The notes under the pieces were generated by a model, which saw nothing but the letters and a program-made list of their open reading frames with translations, did no database searches and was not told where the DNA came from. From an uncultured Lactobacillus sp. (lineage in GTDB: Bacteria; Bacillota; Bacilli; Lactobacillales; Lactobacillaceae), in contig CAJLBJ010000007.1 of NCBI GenBank assembly GCA_905204935.1, forward strand, positions 1-63,206: a stretch of DNA of 63,206 nt, written 5' to 3'. Both the position numbers and the translations under genes were made by a program. Of this stretch, positions 57,167 to 63,206 are shown piece by piece (position 1 is the stretch's first letter; the number at the start of each line of letters is the position of its first letter).

Positions 57167-57288
57167 TTTACATTTTAATCATAATATTTATTGAAAAAAT
57201 ATAAACAAACACCCAAAAATCGCTTGCAAAAATACTCCTAAAGATTATAATACATTATATAATGATATATATTAAGGGGGTATCTCAA

Positions 57289-58263
57289 ATGAGATCAGAA
57301 CACTTATCACAAATCACTCAAGCCATCAACGAACTTAAAAATCGGTCAATTAATACCGTTTACTTTGTTGCGTGTGGTGGTTCCCAAGCCGTTTTGATGC
57401 CAGGTAAATATATCTTTGATAAGGAAACTACTATTCCTAGTCAAGTTTATAACGCTAATGAATTTGTTTATGACACACCAGCCTCATTAGACTCACATTC
57501 TCTTGTCATCACCTGCTCACATTCTGGTAATACACCCGAAACCGTCGCTGCTACCAAGCTCGCTCGTGAAAATGGTGCATTAACAATTGCTCTTTCAAAC
57601 CTTGAAGGATCTGAACTGTGGAATGCTGCTGAATTTCCTGTTCATTATGACTGGGGAACTGATGTTAGTGACAGTGATAAAAATAAAGGTATTTTCTACG
57701 GTGTGCTTTTTAAAGTTCTTGAACTCCTTGCACCAGATCAAAAATGGGCAACTTGCTTTGAAGCACTTGATTTACTCACAGATTTAAGTACTCAAACCAA
57801 AAAACAATATAAAGATGCTGCTACAAAATGGGCAATAGAAAATAAAAGAAAAGATACCATCTATACCATTGGTAGTGGTCTAAACTATGGTGAAGTTTAT
57901 TCAACCGCTATGTGTTGGTTCATGGAAATGCAATGGATTAATTCAGGTTGCATCCATTCAGGCGAATATTTTCATGGCCCATTTGAAATAACTGATTTCG
58001 ATGTACCATTCTTGTTAGTTAAAGGTATTGGTAAGACCCGCTTCTTAGATCAACGTGTTGAAAACTTTGCAACCAAATATTCTCAAGATGTTTTAATCTT
58101 AGACCAAACAAATCTACCATTAGCATCTGTTCCTGAAGAAGCTAAACCTTATATTGCAGCTATCTTATCTGGGGTGGCAATCAGAGTCTTTGTTGAAGCT
58201 ATTGCATATCATCGTGGTCATTCCCTTGATGTTCGCCGTTATATGTGGCACTTGGAATATTAA
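57289..58263 (+). CDS. SIS-domain sugar-amine 6-phosphate deglycase (FrlB-like)
   Basis: This 324-aa protein has two SIS domains (about 25-150 and 185-315), with ACGGSQAVLMPGK and CSHSGNTPETVAATK in the first and HGPFEITD in the second. It fits the FrlB/GfrE/FraB group, which splits fructosyl- or glucosyl-amino-acid 6-phosphates into the amino acid and glucose 6-phosphate. I place the start at 57289 behind AAGGGGGT. With the mannose-family PTS genes after it, the locus resembles the fructoselysine (Amadori) pathway of Enterococcus and Salmonella. The amino acid part cannot be predicted. Confidence 0.85.
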   Translation: MRSEHLSQITQAINELKNRSINTVYFVACGGSQAVLMPGKYIFDKETTIPSQVYNANEFVYDTPASLDSHSLVITCSHSGNTPETVAATKLARENGALTIALSNLEGSELWNAAEFPVHYDWGTDVSDSDKNKGIFYGVLFKVLELLAPDQKWATCFEALDLLTDLSTQTKKQYKDAATKWAIENKRKDTIYTIGSGLNYGEVYSTAMCWFMEMQWINSGCIHSGEYFHGPFEITDFDVPFLLVKGIGKTRFLDQRVENFATKYSQDVLILDQTNLPLASVPEEAKPYIAAILSGVAIRVFVEAIAYHRGHSLDVRRYMWHLEY

Positions 58264-58264
58264 A

Positions 58265-58915
58265 ATGAGAACAAAACTTGCTATTTTTGATGTAGATGGT
58301 CTTTTATTAAACACTGAAAGAATATGGGAACAAGTTTGGCATGATATTGCTCTTTCATATGATTTCACAACTCCTGGCGAGCTTGTCTTTCGCAAATTGA
58401 TCGGCAGATCTAGTAAAGATGTTCGTAATATATTAAAAGAGTCTATGTCAGATAAACAAATTAACATTGAAAGTTTACTTCTTGCGGTTAAAAAAATAGG
58501 TATTCAACGGATGGAAACATCATTAACTCTTCAACCAGGTGCAACAGAGTTATTATCTTATCTCAAAAAAAATAACGTTACATTAGGGATTGCAACTTCT
58601 ACAGAATACTCACTAACTGCAAAACGACTTCAAAAAGTTGGGATTTGGGACCTTTTTGATTATGTTTGTTGTGGTAACCAAGTAAAAAATGCCAAACCTA
58701 ATCCCGATGTGTATTTACGTATTCTTCAAGAAAGCTCAATTTCACCTTTAAACACTATAGCTTTTGAAGATTCTCCGGTTGGTGCTCATGCTGCATCCGA
58801 AGCAAACCTGCATTGTTTCATAGTCCCTGATATTTTAGGAAAAGAACATTTTGAAGATAATGATAAATATCATTTTCTCTCATGCCTTTCAGATGCTTGT
58901 TCTGTATTGAAATGA
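58265..58915 (+). CDS. HAD-superfamily hydrolase (beta-phosphoglucomutase-like)
   Basis: This 216-aa enzyme has the HAD nucleophile Asp9 and acid Asp11 (FDVDGLLLNTE), a helical cap of subclass IA, and the later motifs TSTEYSL, KPNPDVYLRIL and FEDSPVGAHAA. It starts one base after the deglycase stop, so translation is coupled. The usual Amadori operons have no such gene. It may dephosphorylate a by-product or act as a mutase. Confidence 0.88.
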   Translation: MRTKLAIFDVDGLLLNTERIWEQVWHDIALSYDFTTPGELVFRKLIGRSSKDVRNILKESMSDKQINIESLLLAVKKIGIQRMETSLTLQPGATELLSYLKKNNVTLGIATSTEYSLTAKRLQKVGIWDLFDYVCCGNQVKNAKPNPDVYLRILQESSISPLNTIAFEDSPVGAHAASEANLHCFIVPDILGKEHFEDNDKYHFLSCLSDACSVLK

Positions 58916-58922
58916 ATTTTGT

Positions 58923-58971
58923 AAAATATCCTAACAAATATTAAATACAAATCTTTTTGTTAGGATATTTT
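58923..58971 (+). terminator. Terminator between the deglycase and PTS units
   Basis: A 15-bp perfect stem (58923-58937 with 58957-58971) is followed by TAATAATATT. It has few T after the stem, so partial read-through is possible. Confidence 0.65.
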
Positions 58972-59007
58972 AATAATATTAAAATATTATGTACTTTCTC
59001 CTTTAAA

Positions 59008-59031
59008 GATATTATAATATATTATAATATC
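59008..59031. promoter_or_regulatory. 24-bp perfect palindrome before PTS IIB
   Basis: The sequence begins GATATTATAATA and ends with its exact complement. It lies 37-60 bases before the IIB start, and a TCCTTTAAAGAT just before it is also found, slightly changed, before the deglycase gene (57234-57246). It is a good candidate for the GntR operator of this second unit. Confidence 0.6.
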
Positions 59032-59067
59032 ATAAAATAATTGTATATCTTACAGGAGGTTGTTATT

Positions 59068-59526
59068 ATGATTAAATTAGTTCGTGTCGATCACCGTTTA
59101 CTTCATGGTCAGGTTATTTTCTCATGGACAAAGTATTGTTCAATAAATCATATTGTTATAGTTGATGATGATATTCCTAACGATCCGATTCGCTCAATGG
59201 CTTTAGGTTTGGCTAAACCTGCTGATTGCTCATTAGATATTATCTCTTTTGATAAATTACGTGCAAATATTGATGCAAATTCTTCTAAAAATATCATGAT
59301 TATCATTAAAGGCGTTAAAGAAGCTGCCAAAGTATCTGAAATTTTACCAGAAGTTCAGGAAATCAATTACGGAGGAATAGCCAAAAAAGAAAATAGCCAA
59401 TCTTTTGGACAGGCTGTTTTCTTAAATTCTGAAGAACTCCGAATAACAAGAGATTTAATTAATAAAGGTCTCAAGATCTTTGTTCAACAGATTCCTAGTT
59501 CTTCTATTGAAGCAACTGAATTTTAA
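59068..59526 (+). CDS. PTS IIB component, mannose family
   Basis: This 152-aa phosphocarrier has the phosphorylated His13 in VDHRLLHGQV at the N-terminus and the NYGGIAKKENSQ segment of the family. I place the start at 59068 behind AGGAGG. It opens the PTS part of the operon. No IIA domain is fused or adjacent, which is unusual. Confidence 0.92.
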   Translation: MIKLVRVDHRLLHGQVIFSWTKYCSINHIVIVDDDIPNDPIRSMALGLAKPADCSLDIISFDKLRANIDANSSKNIMIIIKGVKEAAKVSEILPEVQEINYGGIAKKENSQSFGQAVFLNSEELRITRDLINKGLKIFVQQIPSSSIEATEF

Positions 59527-59570
59527 TATACTGCTTTATAAAAACAACTTAAAATCAAGGAGGGTTTCAT

Positions 59571-60314
59571 ATGCTCATAAAAGCCATTTTAATTGGACTT
59601 GTTAATGTTGTTGGTGTTATTGACTCTCGCCTAATTGGGAGACAAAACATCGGTCGTCCACTTATCTTGAGCACCCTTGCTGGTCTCGTTTTAGGAGATA
59701 TTCATACTGGCATTGTGCTCGGAGCTTCTCTTGAGTTAATTTCTATGGGTTTTGTTGCTATTGGGGCCGCTGGACCTCCCGATATGCAAATCGGTAGTGT
59801 TATAGCTACTTCCTTTGCAATCATTTCTAATTCTTCTACAGAAACAGCCCTCACGCTTGCTATTCCTATCGCTGTTGCTGCGGAGTTTTTAGGGATTTTG
59901 ATGCGCATTATTATTGCTCAATTTTCTCATGTTGCTGATAAGGCTATTGATGAAGGTAATTTTAAAAAGACTCGTATTATCCATATCGGTTGGTCATTTA
60001 CATTAAATTCTTTAATTTATTTCATTCCTGTCTTCTTAACAATTTACTTTGGTGCTGGAATCGTTAAAGATGTTGTAGATGCTATTCCAGATTTTATTAC
60101 AACTGGCTTATCTGTAGCAGGTAATTTACTTTCAGCCTTAGGTTTTGCTATGTTATTGAGTACTATGCTTTCTAAAAAACTCTTTCCTTACTTTCTATTT
60201 GGATTTTTAGTAGTTGCATACTCCCACTTAGATTTGATTGGCTTAACTCTTTTTGCTGGAATCTTAGCATTTGTTATCGATAAAGTTACATTTGGACAAA
60301 AAAAGGAGGCCTAG
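59571..60314 (+). CDS. PTS IIC component, mannose family
   Basis: This 247-aa permease has six or seven membrane segments, with GLVLGDIHTGIVLGASLELISMG in the conserved first half. It forms the transport channel with IID. It lies 44 bases after IIB, behind AAGGAGG. Confidence 0.92.
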   Translation: MLIKAILIGLVNVVGVIDSRLIGRQNIGRPLILSTLAGLVLGDIHTGIVLGASLELISMGFVAIGAAGPPDMQIGSVIATSFAIISNSSTETALTLAIPIAVAAEFLGILMRIIIAQFSHVADKAIDEGNFKKTRIIHIGWSFTLNSLIYFIPVFLTIYFGAGIVKDVVDAIPDFITTGLSVAGNLLSALGFAMLLSTMLSKKLFPYFLFGFLVVAYSHLDLIGLTLFAGILAFVIDKVTFGQKKEA

Positions 60315-60317
60315 GCT

Positions 60318-61148
60318 ATGGATATTGAAAACAAAGAAAGCATCATCACAAAAAAAGATTTGCGTAGAATCTTTCTACGTTCTATGACCATTATGTGCTC
60401 TTGGAACTACGAACGTCAGATGCATATGGGATTTTTGTTTGGAATGGCGCCTATTTTGGACAAATTGTATAAAGATGATGAAAAAGCAAAAAAAGAAGCT
60501 TATCATCGGCACATGGAGTTTTTTAATTGTACTCCTCAAATGACATCTTTTATCATGGGTTTAGCCGCTTCGATGGAAGAACAAAATGCTACCAGTAAAG
60601 ATGGCTCTTTCCAACCAGAATCAATCTCTATGATAAAAACTAGTTTAATGGGACCATTTTCAGGAATTGGTGATAGTTTCTTTCAAGGAACTTTACGCAT
60701 CATTACTTTTGGTATTGGCCTTTCATTTGCCAAACAAGGAAGTATCCTTGGACCTCTTTTAGCTGTTGGTCTTTTTGCTATTCCTTCTTTACTTACAGCT
60801 TATTACGGAGCATTCTTAGGATATAACTCTGGAAGCAAATACTTAACTAAATTGTATCAAGAAGGATTGATGGATCGTGTAATGCAATTTGCTTCAATCG
60901 TTGGTCTTTCAGTAATCGGAGGGATGGTGGCTAGTATGGTTTCTATATCGACTCCTATCAAGTTTAACTCAGGTGGTACTAAACTTGTCTTACAAGATAT
61001 GTTAGATTCTATCTTACCAGGTATGCTTCCATTTATGTTTACACTCATTGTCTACTGGTTGATTCAAAAAAAAGTAAATACCAACGTTTTGCTTTTTGGA
61101 ATCATCATTTTTGGATTAGTTGTTGGTGCGTTAGGAATTATTAAATAA
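60318..61148 (+). CDS. PTS IID component, mannose family
   Basis: This 276-aa component has the amphipathic N-terminus with SWNYERQMHMGFLFGMAP, the HMEFFNCTPQMTSFIMG segment and the GIGDSFFQGTLR motif, followed by the membrane part. It starts 3 bases after IIC, with its ribosome site AAAGGAGG in the last IIC codons. It is last in the operon. Confidence 0.93.
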   Translation: MDIENKESIITKKDLRRIFLRSMTIMCSWNYERQMHMGFLFGMAPILDKLYKDDEKAKKEAYHRHMEFFNCTPQMTSFIMGLAASMEEQNATSKDGSFQPESISMIKTSLMGPFSGIGDSFFQGTLRIITFGIGLSFAKQGSILGPLLAVGLFAIPSLLTAYYGAFLGYNSGSKYLTKLYQEGLMDRVMQFASIVGLSVIGGMVASMVSISTPIKFNSGGTKLVLQDMLDSILPGMLPFMFTLIVYWLIQKKVNTNVLLFGIIIFGLVVGALGIIK

Positions 61149-61151
61149 AAT

Positions 61152-61194
61152 AAAAAGTGGTGATGAAAACAAAAAATTCATCACCACTTTTTTA
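61152..61194. terminator. Bidirectional terminator, PTS IID / hydrolase gene
   Basis: AAAAAGTGGTGATGAA and TTCATCACCACTTTTTT form a strong stem flanked by A and T runs, serving two converging genes. Confidence 0.88.
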
Positions 61195-62169
61195 TTCAAA
61201 AAATTCCGTCAGTATTTCTTGTCTTGTTTGTATCCATTCAGTATTTTTGCGTGTTGGACAGATTCGATTGGTCAAACAAATCACCCCTCGTTTTCGTTGT
61301 AAATCAAGTGCAAGCACTGGGCCAGTAAAGCCCGTATGCCATAGTTTAGTTGGCTGGTTTTGCCATACTTGCCAACCTAGTGTACGTGTTTCAAAGCACT
61401 GGTCTTTTAACAATGTAAAAATTTCTGGCGATAAAATTTGTCGTTGTTGAAAAATTCCATTTTGCAAATACATGTGCATAAAATTTGTCAAATCTTCAAG
61501 TGTACTAAACAAGCCCGCATGACCACTGACTCCACCCAATCGGTAAGCTTTGCCATCATGCACTACTGCACGAATCAAACCTCCTCGCTTTGCTTGATAT
61601 TCGGTTGGCACAACGTTTAGTGTAAGCTGTGGTTTATACTGTGTGCTTGCCATTTTAAGTGGAGTGCATACATTTTTTATAATACTTTCGTCTAAATCTC
61701 CATCAATTGTTGCGATTACCCAACCTAACAAAATAAAACCTAAATCCGAATAGCAAACACTTTTTTTCATTTTAGCCTGTGGCATCGTATTTTTTATGGC
61801 CGTTATCAATTCTAATCGTGACAAATTATGATAGTTTGCTAAATCAGCCGGTAAACCACTAGTGTGCAACAACAAGTCTTTAATCTTGATGTGTGGTGCA
61901 GCCAAATCAAAAACATAGTTTCCTATCTCATCTTCAAGGCTTAACTTTTGCTTTGCCAACAATTGCAAGATTCTTGTCGTCGTAGCAACTACTTTTGTTA
62001 GTGAAGCTAGATCATATTGCATCTGAGGAGCAATGGCTATTTTTTGCTCTCCACCCTGCATTCCTAAATATCCTAAATCAGTCTTGGTCGGAGTCAATAA
62101 GGCATATGAGACACCATGAATTTGCTTAGTAGTAACGGCTTGTTGCAATCTTTTAGTTAATGCTTCCAT
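61192..62169 (-). CDS. Beta-lactamase-fold serine hydrolase (YbbE/AmiE-like)
   Basis: This 325-aa protein has the SxxK motif in ASLTK (Ser56, Lys59), YSD in CYSDLG, and HTG in WHTGFTGP, so it is of the class C beta-lactamase/penicillin-binding fold. There is no signal peptide, so it acts inside the cell. It starts at the base next to the murQ stop. In Bacillus murQ operons a gene of this family is used for muropeptide recycling, so amidase or esterase action on muropeptides is the best guess. Confidence 0.85.
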   Translation of the reverse strand: MEALTKRLQQAVTTKQIHGVSYALLTPTKTDLGYLGMQGGEQKIAIAPQMQYDLASLTKVVATTTRILQLLAKQKLSLEDEIGNYVFDLAAPHIKIKDLLLHTSGLPADLANYHNLSRLELITAIKNTMPQAKMKKSVCYSDLGFILLGWVIATIDGDLDESIIKNVCTPLKMASTQYKPQLTLNVVPTEYQAKRGGLIRAVVHDGKAYRLGGVSGHAGLFSTLEDLTNFMHMYLQNGIFQQRQILSPEIFTLLKDQCFETRTLGWQVWQNQPTKLWHTGFTGPVLALDLQRKRGVICLTNRICPTRKNTEWIQTRQEILTEFFE

Positions 62170-63072
62170 TTACTTTTCCTCTTGTTTTAATACCAGGCTA
62201 ATTTGACCATTATTTTTTGCTAATAGTCGCTTAGCTTCATCTAAAGAACAACCACGTTTAGCCATCACGATTGCACTTGCAACTTCTTGGTTACTTTCGC
62301 TTAAAAAATCAGCAGCTTGTTTTGGTGAGCAATTCGTCGCTTGTTTGATGATATTAAGTGCTCGTTGCTGTAATTTTTCATTAGTAACCTGTACATCAAC
62401 CATCAAATTTTGATAGACCTTGCCCGTCTTAATCATGATTCCTGTCGACAACATGTTTAAAATCATTTTCTGTGCACTCCCCGCTTTCATTCGCGTTGAG
62501 CCCGTGATTACCTCTGGTCCGGTAACAGCTTCAATCATCACATCAGCAAACTCCTTCATCTGACTATCAGCAACACAGGAAATTCCAATTCCTAAAGCCT
62601 GTTTTTCTTTGGCATAAGCTAAGGCTCCTAAAGCATATGGTGTGCGGCCACTAGCTGCTAGACATATCACGATATCCTTGGTACCTAAATTGACCTTTTT
62701 CAAATCGTAGCCCGCTTGCTCAAAGCAATCTTCAGCACCTTCAATTGCTTGATACATTGCTTGATTTCCACCAGCTAATAATCCAAAAGCTTGTTTTGAA
62801 CTAACACCATAAGTCGGATTTAACTCAACCGCATCTAAAACCCCTAAACGTCCTGAAGTGCCTGCTCCACAATAAATCAACCGTCCACCTTGCATGAAAC
62901 GCTCACTTGCCAAATCAATGGCTCGGGCAATTTGGTGACTTTGAGTTGAAACAGCTTGCGCTACTTTTTGATCTTCACAATTGATGGTTTCAACTATTTC
63001 TAAGGTCGTCATCGTATCGATATTTAACGTATCTGCATTACGTTTTTCAGTCGTTAACTCGTCAATTTGCAT
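62170..63072 (-). CDS. murQ: N-acetylmuramic acid 6-phosphate etherase
   Basis: This 300-aa SIS enzyme removes lactate from MurNAc 6-phosphate to give GlcNAc 6-phosphate. It starts LTTEKRNADT as in the family, has YCGAGTSGRLGVLDAVELNPTYG with the catalytic Glu, and has GSTRMKAGSAQKM in the second part. AGGAGG precedes the ATG. It forms a two-gene unit with the serine hydrolase. The MurNAc PTS (murP) and nagZ are not in the window. Confidence 0.96.
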   Translation of the reverse strand: MQIDELTTEKRNADTLNIDTMTTLEIVETINCEDQKVAQAVSTQSHQIARAIDLASERFMQGGRLIYCGAGTSGRLGVLDAVELNPTYGVSSKQAFGLLAGGNQAMYQAIEGAEDCFEQAGYDLKKVNLGTKDIVICLAASGRTPYALGALAYAKEKQALGIGISCVADSQMKEFADVMIEAVTGPEVITGSTRMKAGSAQKMILNMLSTGIMIKTGKVYQNLMVDVQVTNEKLQQRALNIIKQATNCSPKQAADFLSESNQEVASAIVMAKRGCSLDEAKRLLAKNNGQISLVLKQEEK

Positions 63073-63096
63073 TTCAAATATTCCTCCTATTCCTCC

Positions 63097-63139
63097 AAAA
63101 GCAAAAAAGGTACCAAGGATTACTACCTTGGTACCTTTT
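63097..63139 (-). terminator. Terminator before murQ
   Basis: AAAAGGTACCAAGG (63105-63118) pairs perfectly with CCTTGGTACCTTTT (63126-63139). It ends the minus-strand gene at the window edge and separates it from murQ. Confidence 0.9.
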
Positions 63140-63144
63140 AATGA

Positions 63145-63206
63145 TTATTTTTTATCTAACCATGAATGAGCGGTCTTTTCTAAGACTGCATTTAATTCTT
63201 CAATGT
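63145..63206 (-). CDS. Partial gene at the right edge (C-terminus only)
   Basis: The last 20 codons of a minus-strand gene are visible, ending AVLEKTAHSWLDKK and a TAA at 63145-63147. A strong terminator follows at once, which supports a real gene end. The product cannot be recognised from so few residues. Confidence 0.6.
   Translation of the reverse strand, partial: IEELNAVLEKTAHSWLDKK

Overview
The window looks like a chromosomal segment of a low-GC lactic acid bacterium, most likely of the Lactobacillaceae. Supporting this are a full pyruvate dehydrogenase operon with lipoate ligase, pyruvate formate-lyase with its activase, many sugar PTS and GntR/RpiR units, ClpL under a CIRCE element, CcpA-type cre boxes, AGGAGG ribosome sites, and a type II-A CRISPR locus whose repeat, tracrRNA and Cas9 resemble Streptococcus thermophilus CRISPR1. 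Species cannot be named from the sequence alone. Two parS-like sites and purA suggest, but do not prove, that oriC is not far away.

Layout. 0-7.6 kb: ROK fructokinase (-) divergent from pdhABCD-lplA (+). 7.6-11.5 kb: 6-phospho-beta-glucosidase, a broken histidine phosphatase, and cellobiose-type PTS IIA and IIB (-), facing a GntR regulator (+). 11.5-19 kb: a decaying stretch with a ruined OppA copy beside an intact one, a thioesterase, tRNA-Lys, a nucleoside transporter, an unidentified structured RNA, and an ABC ATPase with a ruined permease. 19-31 kb: P-type ATPase, thioesterase, pflBA, purA, a cupin protein and clpL. 31-40.5 kb: an operon for a PTS-imported conjugate, probably a glycosylated asparagine or related compound. 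It encodes PTS IIB and IIC, a short GrdB-like protein, aspartylglucosaminidase, an M20 peptidase, CutC and a YitT protein, and lies next to a GntR regulator with clear operators. 40.5-44.3 kb: a second 6-phospho-beta-glucosidase with a PTS IIC and an RpiR regulator.

44.4-52.2 kb holds the CRISPR-Cas locus, all on the minus strand: cas9 (1128 aa), a tracrRNA gene, cas1, cas2, a long csn2, and an array of 28 repeats and 27 spacers. The tracrRNA has its own promoter, whose -35 box lies in the last codons of cas9. 52.2-56.3 kb: a MarR-controlled heterodimeric ABC exporter. 56.3-61.2 kb: a GntR regulator facing a FrlB-like SIS deglycase, a HAD phosphatase and mannose-family PTS IIB, IIC and IID, probably for Amadori compounds. 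61.2-63.2 kb: a beta-lactamase-fold hydrolase and murQ for muropeptide recycling.

Several PTS systems here are incomplete. The 10-kb locus has IIA and IIB but no IIC, the 42-kb locus has only IIC, the 37-kb operon has IIB and IIC, and the 59-kb operon has IIB, IIC and IID but no IIA. The units therefore probably share components. The least described parts are the GrdB-like/aspartylglucosaminidase operon, the cre-overlapped RNA at 17.0-17.3 kb, and the tracrRNA with a self-complementary 5' segment.
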